This document shows positions 49,640 to 60,327 of a stretch of DNA of 64,000 nucleotides, in pieces. This DNA comes from Sambucus nigra (Eukaryota; Streptophyta; Magnoliopsida; Dipsacales; Adoxaceae), in the NCBI GenBank assembly GCA_949130495.1, contig OX422207.1, positions 834,432,073 to 834,496,072 of the forward strand, given 5' to 3'. Numbering within the stretch: position 1 is the stretch's first letter; the number at the start of each line of letters is the position of its first letter. The notes beneath the pieces were generated by a model, which was given only the letters and a program-made list of their open reading frames with translations, searched no databases and was not told where the DNA came from. The translations under genes and the position numbers were made by a program.

Positions 49640-51330
49640 GAAATTATCATAGATGATATATTTTCATTTCCAGTAGCTACTGAAATAATTACAACTGATG
49701 ATATCGAACCTCATTCAGTAGATGAATGTAGACAAAATGTGATTGACCAAAATGAAAAAAAAAATTCAAGCAGAATTTGATTCACTTACAAGACGAGAAG
49801 TGTTTGGTCCTGTAGTTCGTACACCTAAAGACGTAAACCCTATAGGTTATAATTGAGTGTTTGCGAGAAAACGTAATGAGAAAAATGAGATTGTTCGATA
49901 TAAAGCCCGACTTGTTGCACATGATGTTTCACAAAGACCTAAGATTGATTATACAGAAACCTACTCACCCGTAATTGATGCAATTAGATTTCGATATTTA
50001 ATTAGTTAGGCAGTCTTAGAAAGATTTGACAGACATCTAATGGACATAGCAACTGTGTATCTATATGGTAATTTAGATACCAAAATTTATATGAAAGTTC
50101 CAATAGGATTTAAACTGCTAAAATCAAAACCACGTAGCATATACTCAATTAACCTTAGACAATCCTTATATGGATTAAAATAATCCGGACGCATGTGATA
50201 CAAACGTCTAAGTGAGTACTTGGTGAAATAAGGATACATTAACAATCATATATGTCCTTACGTATTAATTAAGAAACTGAATCTGAATATATTATCAGTG
50301 CAGTATATTTTGATGATATAAACATAATTGGTACTCCAGAAGAGCTCACAAAAGATATTGAATACTTAAAGAAAGAATTTGAGATGAAAGATCTTACGAG
50401 TTTTTTTTACTCGACATGCAGATCGAACATAGCTCAAGTGGAGTACTTATACATCAAATAATGTATACAAAAAAAGGTCTAGAAGGCTTTAAAATGGATA
50501 AACATCATCCACTTAATTCTCTGATGGTTGTTAGATCACTCGAAAAAAGGATCCATTTTATCCTAAAGAAGATGACAAAATAATCCTCGGTCTCGAAGTA
50601 CCACATCTCAGTGTGATTGGTGCTTTACTATATTTAGCACAACATACTTGATGTGATATTGCATTTTCAGTTAATTTGATAGCTAGTTTTAGTTCAGAGC
50701 CAACTTGACGACATTGGAATAGTATCAAACACATCATGCGTTACTTTCACGGAATAACCAATATGGGTTTGTTGTACACAAATGAGTTATACAACTACCG
50801 CCACTTAAAAGGATATGTTGATGCTTGATATCTTTCTGATCCCCACAAAGATCATGCACAAATAGGTTATGTGTTTATGTGTGGTAATACTGTTATATCA
50901 TGGAGATCTATAAAACAAACTTTGGTGGCTACATCATCAAACCACTTTAAGATACTCGCACTCCGTGAAGCAAGTTGTGAATGTGGTTAGCTAAGATCCA
51001 TAATTCATCATATTAAAAGCACATGCAAATTGTCTTCCACTAAAAATGTTCCAATAATAATATACGAAGATAGTGCTGCTTGTATTGCACAAATAAAAAA
51101 GGATATATCAAAGGTGACAGAACTAAGTATATCTCCCCGAAGATTTTCTACACACATGAGCTCCAGAAGAGCCATGAAATTTAGATCCAACAATTATGTT
51201 CTAGTGATAATCTCGCTGATTTATTTACCAAATCATTACCCACATCAATCTTCAAGAAGTTAGTACACGACATTGGCATGCGACGCGTTTGCAATCAATC
51301 TTCTTAAGGAATATTTCATCAGGGGGAGCA
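49640..51330 (+). pseudogene. Ty1/Copia pol remnant (RT and RNase H)
   Basis: Plus strand, heavily broken. Readable pieces in order: EIIIDDIFSFPVA and [58 protein letters not shown]-type (here HLMDIATVYLYGNLDTKIYM); SLYGLK; AVYFDDINIIGTPEELTKDI (catalytic YVDD changed to YFDD); KEFEMKDL; RNase H end DNLADLFTKSLPTSIFKKLV, then HDIGMRR. The last codons run into ATCAGGGGGAGCAA, the usual Copia PPT, where a CACTA-type end begins. Gag, protease, integrase and LTRs were not seen. Confidence 0.85.
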
Positions 51331-51331
51331 A

Positions 51332-51720
51332 CACTACACCAAAACAGAGGAAATTCAAGTGTTTTAAACACTTGCAAGTCACACTTGAAATGTTTTTTAC
51401 AACGGTTCCAAACTGTTGGAAATTGACGCATTGAATTTTTTTTGCAAGTGTTTAAAATCATTAAAAAAAAATTGGTATTTGCAATGGTTTATTGCAAATG
51501 AATGTCCATTTTGGATAACCATTACAAAACAAATTGAAATGGTTCATAACCGTTGCAAAATTCGGTAAGTATTTTTGTTTTGCAACGATTTTAAACACTT
51601 ACAAATGAAAAAATATGTATTTTTTGTAACAATTCACAACACTTACAAATAATAATATGTAAGAAAAAAAATTCCTTTTGTAAGTGTTGTGAACCGTTAC
51701 ATAAATTAAAATATTAAAAA
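51332..51720 (+). mobile_element. CACTA-type element end with subterminal repeats
   Basis: Begins CACTACACCAAAACAGAGG, then multiple TTTGCAACGGTT, CACTTGCAAG and CACTTACAAAT units in both directions, typical of CACTA subterminal regions. No opposite terminus was found in the window; element C at 52258 may have inserted in its body. It inserted exactly at the PPT of the Copia remnant. Confidence 0.65.
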
Positions 51721-52257
51721 AATAAAAAATTATACACCACATGCCACCACCCACATTGATAAAAAGAAGTGGAATACAACAAATAATAGATTAAATCCAG
51801 ACTATGAATGATTAAATAAAAACAATAGAAAAATGTCTAAGGCAATAACAATTTGATAAAAAGAAGTGGAATACAACAAACAATAGATTAAATCAAAACT
51901 ATGAATGATTTCATTTAACATGATAACCGTGATAAAATCTATCTTCCCTGTCTACCAACAATGCAACTCTTAAGGAAGGAAAAAGGAAATTTACAACGCA
52001 AGCAAAAAAAATAAACATTTTCTTAGTGTTATATCTTCTTCCGTTGAAGTTCCATAATTTCTCTTCTAGTTTGATGATGGATAATGCAAAGATTCTTTCT
52101 AGTTCCCATTCTCGGCAAACATAACTCTTAATCGAGAAAAATATTTGGTTAAGTTGGATAATAACTCTCTATTCAGGTTACTTTCCAGCTTCTTCATAAT
52201 TCTTTTTTATGATAAAGGCAACAATAATTCACGATGTCTCTTATTCAATATGGAGGA
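51721..52257. other. Spacer, possibly CACTA interior
   Basis: AT-rich. A short repeated phrase (GATAAAAAGAAGTGGAATAC at 51758 and 51856) is present; no gene. Confidence 0.4.
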
Positions 52258-53513
52258 TGTAAGGACATAAATTTCCAATTGAGTCCCTGTATTGTTTTAA
52301 CTTAATTTCGTGAACAAAACCGTGTTTGTAATATGTCATATGGAGGATTTTATTTTGTCACGATCCCACTTAGTCTATGACGTATTGAAGAAGTTGAAGA
52401 CGTTGCGGCAAAGCTTCAAATAATTAAATCATGCTGAAGTTTAATTGGTGCAAGTTTAATCGTCTTCAAAGTTAATTTCATTCCGAGATCACTCAGGTAT
52501 GAATGCGTATAATTGATGGTGCTCAGAATTATTTTATAAAAGATAAGGATGTATTTTTTTTTATAAAGAAAAATGTTTTAAATGTTTTAAAAATATTTTA
52601 AATGTTTAAAATTCATTTTAAGATGATAAGCTCGAAATAGAGTTTGACTAATTTGAATCTCTTTGTTAAGAGACGTTTTAATCAGAAAGTCAAAGAAAGT
52701 CAAACTTTCGCGCTGTCACTCGAACGACATTGGATCTCGTTCGAACGAGATACAATGTCACACAAATGACATGCTTAAGTCGTTTGAACGACACCTTTTT
52801 TTAGGCGGCATTTAAATCCTATTTAAACAGTGTTTTCATCATAATTTTCGTAGATGTGCATTCTGGAAAAGAGTTTTACGAACCAGAACATTGTTTGCAC
52901 ATGTTTTCTATGGTTTAAAAGTCTTAAACACATCCTTAGAGTTTGCAAAGATTCGAGATATCATTCTTATATGTTTACGTGATCTTGCTGCACCAAAGTT
53001 GCTTGTTCTACATATTGAACATCAAAGGGTTTTGCGGTGAAGAAGCGATGGACATCGTGTTAGACATCGTAGACGAATCAAAGCCATAACGGTGGACACC
53101 GAGACATACGTGGACGCGTGTGTTGTTGACAGGTATCGTGGAAGACGAAATTTATGCGTGGGTACTATTAAGGAACGGTTGAAGATCGAAAGGAGCGTCA
53201 AGACCCGTGGGGATCGAGTCTTAGTGTAAGGATAATCTGTCTTTGTAAAACCATATTCATAGTGATTGTCTGGCTTGGGCCGTCCGAGGTTGTTTTCTCA
53301 TTTTGGGTTTTTTCCTCGTACATCCGGCGTTGTGAGTATTCTTTACTTTACTTGCTTTAATCACTAGATGCATGTTTAGGATTAATCAAGATAAAATCGG
53401 TTTAAACTAAGAATTGGGTTTTCACAACTTAGTTTGGGGCATAATTAAAAGTTGAATAATTTTTATAGAGAAAAATTGGTTTTGTTTGAAACACACATAT
53501 TGGACACTCTTCA
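52258..53513 (+). repeat. Element C 5' LTR
   Basis: 1256 bp. Holds a TTCGAACGA palindrome block at 52718-52793. A coding-looking stretch near 52850-53185 is shared with the 3' LTR, so it is LTR sequence, not a gene. Confidence 0.93.
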
Positions 53514-53516
53514 AAT

Positions 53517-53528
53517 TGGTATCAGAGC
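53517..53528 (+). other. Primer binding site of element C
   Basis: Exact TGGTATCAGAGC, three bases after the LTR end. Confidence 0.92.
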
Positions 53529-53598
53529 TAGAAAATATTATTTATTTGTTTTGTGATTCCTTGTGTTTGTTTACCTCTCCTGTGTTTATTTTCTCTCA

Positions 53599-54426
53599 AT
53601 GGATTCTCTAAGCTTTGACGATTTACATCGTTTGAATTTAAAGTTTGCAAAACGTATTGGAGTTTTGGAAAAAGAAATTTCCGGTTTTAAAAATAAGATT
53701 GAATATTTGCAAAGCTTTCAAATTCAGAGAGATATTTGTCGTGAGAACTTTAGTTCCTTGTTTAAAGATTTTAATATATTAAAATTGGTCAAAAAGGAGA
53801 GTGATGATAGAGTCCTCATTTTAGAAAAAGAGTTAGAGGATTTGAGGAATTCTAGTGTTTGTGCCGTTGAGGAAAATAATTCGATTAATGACATTGTGGC
53901 ACGAGAAAAGGCTCTTAGGGATAAGTTTTCTCACATTAAGGGGGAGCGAGATAACCTTCTAGGGGTAATTGAAAATTTAAAGAAGGAGTCCCGAAAGTTT
54001 GAGGAGTCTAATCGTTTGCTTGAGTCAAAAGTTTTGAAGTTAAAAAAAGATTTAAATGACTCGAGTAGTGATGGTAGCGGCTTATCTTGTTCTAGTGGTT
54101 CGATTGTAAAAGCCAAAATCATAGTTTGTTTTAGAGCGTCAACCACATCCGAGGGTATTAGAAAAGTTCAACCTAAAGGTCTCGTTCCTCGTCGTATTTT
54201 CACTTGTTCGCATTGTGGTAGGAAAGGTCACCTTAGGAGTTTCTGTTTTGATCTTAGAAAAGACCCTAGGAAGATTAAACATAGTATTCCATTGGTTCCC
54301 AAAACCCGTTTTGTTAGGTATACACCTGTTTGGGTTAGGAAATCCATTTTGGAGATGCTAAATGCTTCGTTGGTTGATTCTCATATGCATGCACATGATT
54401 CATCACTTGCTATTTCTTATGGTTAG
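53599..54426 (+). CDS. Gag-like protein of element C (coiled coil plus CCHC knuckle)
   Basis: 275 residues from ATG 53599, about 70 bp after the PBS, ending TAG 54424-54426; the frame is intact. Residues 1-165 are long charged coiled coil (for example LNLKFAKRIGVLEKEISGFK, DRVLILEKELEDLRN, REKALRDKFSHIKGERDNLL). A short Ser/Gly linker follows, then the zinc knuckle CSHCGRKGHLRSFC (C-x2-C-x4-H-x4-C, complete) and a basic tail with PVWVRKSILEML. The knuckle and tail suggest RNA packaging as Gag. It lacks the UBN2 helical core present in element B, so it corresponds to the C-terminal half of that Gag. No protease or pol follows. Possibly packaged by a helper element; expression unknown. Confidence 0.8.
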   Translation: MDSLSFDDLHRLNLKFAKRIGVLEKEISGFKNKIEYLQSFQIQRDICRENFSSLFKDFNILKLVKKESDDRVLILEKELEDLRNSSVCAVEENNSINDIVAREKALRDKFSHIKGERDNLLGVIENLKKESRKFEESNRLLESKVLKLKKDLNDSSSDGSGLSCSSGSIVKAKIIVCFRASTTSEGIRKVQPKGLVPRRIFTCSHCGRKGHLRSFCFDLRKDPRKIKHSIPLVPKTRFVRYTPVWVRKSILEMLNASLVDSHMHAHDSSLAISYG

Positions 54427-56476
54427 TTGCTTGCATGTTTTTTCATACGCTAGCCCTTACATCATGATTTATTATTTGCTAGTGATATGACATGTTTATC
54501 TCTTTGTATTTTATTTTTCACTTGTTTGAGTCTTATTTGAAAAATACAAAAAGATTTTTTTAGAAAACTTTTGAAAAGCCAAAAAGATTTTCAGTTTTTG
54601 TTTTTGAGTTTACATGTTTGATGTGTCATATTGGTGAGCTTGGACTCCCCCCATCGTTTCATTATCCATGTGGCTAGGACATTTGGTCATTATTATCAAT
54701 ACTTTGAATGATCTTAACCATTGTTTATATGGGGTTGTTTCAAAGTTGATATGCATTTTGATTCGACTTTGTATATATGCCAACATCGTACACATGCATG
54801 AGTTTATATGGACGTTTGACTTCTCTTGCATATTTGAATTTGGTGAGGCTTTCTTATCTTAATCTTGTCATCTATGCGTAAGTAGACTTAAGGAGAAGTG
54901 TGCATGTAATAACCTTTTACCGTGAGGACTTAAAATTTGTAAAAATGATGAGTGATTCACGGGAAAGGGCTGTGAGAGTTCAAAATTGACTCGTCATGAA
55001 AACCACCGTTTAAAAGAGCCCAAAAGAAAAAGCAAAATGCTAAGAAAAAGGCCAATAAGACTTTCTCTAAGTTGAGAATGCTAGAAACTTCAAAAGAACT
55101 TGAAAAGGTATATATTTCTGAGGGAGTTTTGGTTGGAGAAAATTTAAATGGGTTTGCATAACTAATCGTAATGTTGAAACATTGCAATTTGACGCTATTG
55201 TTTGTAGAATCGTCAAAATTCTGGATTTGTGTGCATGTAGTATGTTTAATTTATTAAGCTCACTCTTTAATTGTCATATGTCTATGATAAAGTTTGATGA
55301 TTAATTGCTATCAATTAGAGCTTCCTGATTGTTTCGATGTGTTGGAATTGTGACTCATTTGTTTTTAGACTCGCGCCCATTCATTCCATGTCCATGTCTG
55401 AGCACATCGGTACTATGTTTGCATGTAACTCGCATTTTAAGTTTTTATGAGTTTTTGCATTTTGTGTTAAAAGCGTACTATTTTAACACTGTTGTGTATC
55501 TGTCAGGCCCTTCCTGGAATATTTTTGTGGAAATTTTTTCATTGGGCAATACTTTATAATATTTATGGGAAACTGGGAAATTTTGGCAGGTCAGGCGAAG
55601 TCATTCAAACGACATCTCATCTCGCGCGAACGACTTATGTACTTCGTTCGAGCGACATCCTCATCTCGTTTGAGCGATGTCCCTGGCTCGTTCGAATGAC
55701 ATAATAAAAAATCGCTTCTGATTGGTTTGTAGTCCTCAGGTTCAAATTTGATATTTTTTGTACTGCAGGAAGCATTTCTAGACTGTTTGGTTTATATGCA
55801 GGTTCTTTTATGTTCCAAATTGGTATTTTGCATATGAGTCCGTTTATCACACTTGAATTGATTGGTATACGCTTTGTGTGATTCCTTGGTTTACTAGCTA
55901 CTGATTTGTCATTGCTTAATCATATTTAGTTGGTTGTTTCATGATTATCTAGCGGTTTTCATTTTTCAAAATTGGTATCAACTTGATTCAATTTGGTATC
56001 ATATTCTCATGATAGATATTTCAAATTTGTTTATCTTTTCATCGGACTGTCTATTCGAGACAAAAAGGGGGAGAGATGTATGTGATTTAGGGGGAGATTT
56101 GTTGAGCGCTACTATTGATATCTGTATTTACATATTGTTTGATTATATTTGTTTCAAATTGGTATCACATAATTGCTCACATGTTTCAAATGATTTGTTC
56201 TTATTAGAAATATAAATTGGTATCATTTGTTCCTATATATTTCACTGGGTCTTTGTTTGTCTGTTTCATGTGTGTAGGTATGCTTTCAGCAATTCGAGAT
56301 TTCAAGACTACATCACATTCAGACATTTCATGTTTGTCAGTGCTACATATTCTAGTCCGTGTCCAGTATGTTTATCTTTGGGTTTATGGGATGGGATTTA
56401 GGTGTCATACGATTTGACGGCCCGGTTAGGCATTTCGCTGGTTTAGTTTTGTCCCGGAATAGTCAAAGGGGAGATT
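54427..56476 (+). other. Non-coding interior of element C
   Basis: No further retroviral domain. Contains a third TTCGAACGA-type palindrome block (55595-55702), repeated AATTGGTATCA pieces resembling the PBS (55973, 55993, 56156, 56214), and the PPT (56465-56474). Confidence 0.7.
55595..55702. repeat. TTCGAACGA-type palindrome block in the interior
   Basis: Six or so variants of CGTTCGAACGACAT / CATCTCGTTTGAGCGA, matching the LTR blocks of elements B and C. Confidence 0.75.
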
Positions 56477-57726
56477 TGTAAGGACATAAATTTCCAATTG
56501 AGTCCCTGTATTGTTTTGACTTAATTCCGTGAACAAAAATGTGTTTGTAATATGTCATAGGGAGAATTTTATTTTGTCACGATCCCACTTGGTCTATGAC
56601 GTATTGAAGAAATTAAAAACGTTGCGGCAAAGCATCAAAGAATTAAATCATGCCGAAGTTTAATTGGTGCAAGTTTAATCGTCTTCAAAGTTAATTTCAT
56701 TCCGAGATCACTCAGGTATGAATGCATATAATTAATGGTGTTCGAAATTATTTTATAAAAGATAAGGATGTATTTTTTTATAAAGAAAAATGTTTTAAAA
56801 GTATTTTAAAGGTTTAAAATTTTTTTTATGATGATAAGCTCGAAATAGAGTTTGACTAATTTAAATCTCTTTGTTAAGAGACGTTTTAATCAGAAAGTCA
56901 AAGAAATTCAAACTTTTGCGCTATCACTCGAATGACATTGGATCTCGTTCGAACGAGATACAATGTCGCGCGAACGACATGCTTAAGTCATTCGAATGAC
57001 CCGTTTTTCGAGACGGCGTTCAAATTCTATTTAAACAGTGTTTTCATCATAATTTTCGTAGGTGTGCATTCTGGAAAAGAGTTTTACGAACCAGAACATT
57101 GTTTGCACATGTTTTCTAAGGTTTACAAGTCTTAAACACATCCTTAGAGTTTGCAAAGATTCGAGATATCATTATTATATGTTTACGTGATCTTGTTGCA
57201 CCAAAGTTGTTTGTTCTACACATTGAACATCAAAGGGTTTTGCGATGAAGAAGCGACAAACATCGTGTTCGACATCGTAGATGAATCAAAGCCATATCGG
57301 TGGACACCGAGACATAAGTGGATGCGTGTGTTGTTGACAGGTATCGTAAAAGATGAAGTTTCTGCGTGGGCACTATTGAATAACGGTTGAAGATCAGAAG
57401 GAGCGTCAAGACCTGTGGGGATCGAGTCTTAGTGTAAGGCTAATCTGTCTTTGTAAAACCATATTCATAGTGATTGTCTGGCTTGGACCGTCCGAGGTTA
57501 TTTTCCCATTTTGGGTTTTTTCCTCGTACATCTGGCGTTGTGAGTATTCTTTACTTTACTTTACTTGCTTTAATCACTAGATGCATGTTTAGGATTAATC
57601 AAGATAAAATCGATTTAAAGTAAGAATTGGGTTTTCACAACTTAGTTTGGGGAATAATTAAAAGTTGGATAATTTTTATGGAGAAAAATTGGTTTTGTTT
57701 GAAACACACATATTGAGCACTCTTCA
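56477..57726 (+). repeat. Element C 3' LTR
   Basis: 1250 bp, counterpart of 52258-53513; palindrome block at 56926-57001. Confidence 0.93.
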
Positions 57727-57971
57727 GACGACGTGCACGTGAAAGTCTTGGCAACACTTTTTAGCACTGCGTCTGGGCTATCATCCCATGACGGTGAATC
57801 CTGCAATCAATATAGTGTAAAATATTTCATAAATGATATCATCACTTGGTGAATAGAAAGAGGACTATATTCTTGTTGCACATCACTACTAGATTGTATT
57901 AGATCACAGATGAAAAAAATGAACATCCAAGCTTGGAAAATGAGGAGGCTAATAAAATAGAGATCCTAAAT
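57727..57971. other. Spacer between element C and a CACTA-type end
   Basis: No feature; probably the continuation of the locus interrupted at 52257. Confidence 0.4.
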
Positions 57972-58250
57972 CACTACACCAAAGTAGTCAATTAGTATCA
58001 TTACTCTAGTGTTACTATAATAATTACTAACACTAGAAAAGTGTTAGAAAAAAGGCGTGGGGAAGCAAATTACTAACACTTTTTTACCATTACTAAATTA
58101 TGTGTTACTAACACTATTTTACCGTTACTAAAGTGTTACTAAATTCTGTGTTACTAACAATTTTTTACCATTACCAACATTTAGTGACACACTTCTAACA
58201 CAATTTTTGTTACACATTTAGTGACGGTATAGGTCCGTTACTAATATTTA
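57972..58250 (+). mobile_element. CACTA-type element end with TTACTAACAC repeats
   Basis: Begins CACTACACCAAAGTAGTCA, then at least eight TTACTAACACT / AAAGTGTTA units. Same terminal CACTACACCAAA as at 51332 but different subterminal motif, so a different family. No matching right end before 64000. Confidence 0.65.
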
Positions 58251-59900
58251 AAAAATATTTGAAAAAATAATATATATATATATAAGGTATAAAAATAGTA
58301 CAACAATACATATGAAAATTTTCAAACTCTTGGTATATTGACCGCTGCGTATGCCCATGTCCTTAAAGTTGATGAGAGCACGCGAAAAAAGATCCATAAT
58401 ATTTTTCAAACTCTTGGTATATTGTCGAGTAATATCTGGTGGTGTAATGGATTGAGAAACTATGGCATTTTTATCTATTGATCCTCTTGATTTGGTGGAT
58501 TCAAGTTTCCCTTTTCTGCGCTTGATATATTTGTCTTGGATTGATCTAAACTCTCACTCTTTAGAGATGATTTACTATGGTGCACACGATGAGGGCCCCG
58601 AGGTTTCATGCGATTTTTCCCAACAGACTCATCCCATGGACAGAAATTTGGAATTCACACTTTAATCATGATATTACATCATAACTTTGCAAGATTATAT
58701 AACACAATCCATCCTCAACAACAGGCAATACAAAAGCATATAAACAAACTGCTACATATTAGAATACTGGATACTTACAAAAGCGCACATAATAAGTTAC
58801 AATATCAATGAATATTCAATGAGGGTATTAAGTGAGTTGCCATTGTAGAAAATAATGGACAAGTGAAGAATTATTAGAGTAGGATTTCCCTCATTATATT
58901 TAATAGGAAGGAGGAAAAGTAGGGGTAAAGATATAATGTTTGGCACGAATGGAGAAAAATTAATATATTTATGATTTACTAATTACATCTATAGAATCAA
59001 ACACTTGTATTTTTTATTTAATATGTTACCAGAAGGGTATAAATAGTAATTAAAGCCACATTAAGGTAATTTATGCCATTCTCCCCCCCTCTTATTAAAC
59101 TTTTTACTCCAACTTTTGGAGGGACAATTTGATTGACTAGGAAGGAAAAGGCATCATTTAACTTCATATATCCAAAACAAGGTAAAGGTTTCCTTCCACA
59201 ATTAAATATTTCCTTCATTCTTTCCACTTTTCCACATACTCAATGAGTGCAAGTGTAAGTAGACGCGTAACATAAGCAAGAACTATAATATGTAAAGCTC
59301 TATAATTTCAACACACTCTTCTCTATTAAGTTGTACCAGTAATGAAATTTAAAAAGTAGATTAAACAATATATACCTTCTTGGGATTCAACAAGTAATCA
59401 TACAATGTTTTCTCCTCCTAGTTCACAGCTATGTTCTTGTTAGCAGTAGAATACGACTACCCAGCAGTTGTTCCAGACTGCCTTCCGAAAAGGCCATTTA
59501 TATTAGGTTATGCCAATTTTAAGTAGATTAGACCAAAAATACTACAACAATCCAACTAGCTACTCCCAGACTATTCTTGCAAGGTCACAAAGAAGAAAAA
59601 TTACAAAAAGCTTAGTACAGATGCAAACCTCAATAATTAGCCATTCAATGGATCAAAAAATCATATAATAGATTACCTATAATAGACTACCTAGCTATCC
59701 AAGGGATCAAAATGTTAGGCTAAATTAGTCATAATGTCATGAATAACTAACACCCTCTTAGTATTCATTCTGAAATACCATGAGACTTTCATTCTGCTTC
59801 TATCGCTTTATCATTAAAACTGAGATTTCTTCATCTACAGAGCCACTTTAATGTGTAAGCCGTGCCTCTCCATTTTCCAGAAATAATGCACCGTTTTTAC
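58251..59900. other. Unassigned, possibly CACTA interior
   Basis: AT-rich. A repeated phrase TTTTCAAACTCTTGGTATAT (58318, 58407) is present. Minus-strand short frames (for example 58650-58470) are not recognised. 58870-59230 has polypurine and polypyrimidine ends like an undefined MITE. Confidence 0.35.
59893..59900. repeat. hAT target duplication GTTTTTAC (left)
   Basis: Exact 8-bp match to 60328-60335. Confidence 0.88.
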
Positions 59901-60327
59901 CAAGGTTCTAAAAAACGCGGGGCGTGATCGAGGCGTGGAGGCCAAGCCTTAAGCCTTAGAAGCCTAGGCGGGCCTTAGGCGTAAAAAGGCGTGAAAAGGC
60001 GTTTAGGCCTTTTTAATATATTTTAATATTTTTTTAACCATAACAAGGCTATTAAAATCCTAAAATTGTACATATCATAAAAATAGGCCAGAATATTTGT
60101 AAATTAAAATACCATTTGATTATTTTAGATGAGATAACGGTCCGGTTTGTAAAAAAATCTTTAAAAGGCGATATCGTTTCACTAAAGCATTGTTGTTTTA
60201 AGAGAAAAAGTGCGACTTAAGGTTTTTACCAAGCATAAGGCGTCGAAAGCTTAAGGCGAGGCGTTTCTTCCAAGCCTCAAGCCTACGCGTGCCTAGGCGG
60301 AGCCTAGGCGGGTTTTTTAGAACAGTG
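59901..60327. mobile_element. hAT-type MITE
   Basis: 427 bp with ends CAAGGTTCTAAAAAACGC and the inverse of CACTGTTCTAAAAAACCC, flanked by a perfect 8-bp duplication, the hAT footprint. The arms are rich in GCCTAGGC/AAGGCG blocks; the centre is AT-rich (60010-60230) with no coding capacity. A fragment of a related element lies at 30603. Confidence 0.9.

Larger units (their letters stand above)
52258..57726 (+). mobile_element. Gag-only Copia-like LTR retrotransposon (element C)
   Basis: LTRs 52258-53513 and 56477-57726, both TGTAAGGACATAAATTTCC...CACTCTTCA, aligned along their length. Canonical PBS TGGTATCAGAGC at 53517-53528 and PPT AAAGGGGAGA before the 3' LTR. Flanks GAGGA and GACGA agree at four of five positions, a decayed TSD. 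The 3-kb interior encodes one Gag-like ORF and nothing else. LTR head, U5 (CCGTCCGAGGTT, CCTCGTACATC) and ORF type relate it to element B. Confidence 0.92.

Noticed and set aside
57151..57390. 79-codon ORF that looks like a small protein
   Set aside because: It lies wholly inside the element C 3' LTR and is matched at about 52940-53185 in the 5' LTR; it is LTR sequence.
52258..57726. Element C as the second half of element B
   Set aside because: Each has its own LTR pair, PBS and PPT, and the LTRs of B and C differ clearly in sequence and length.
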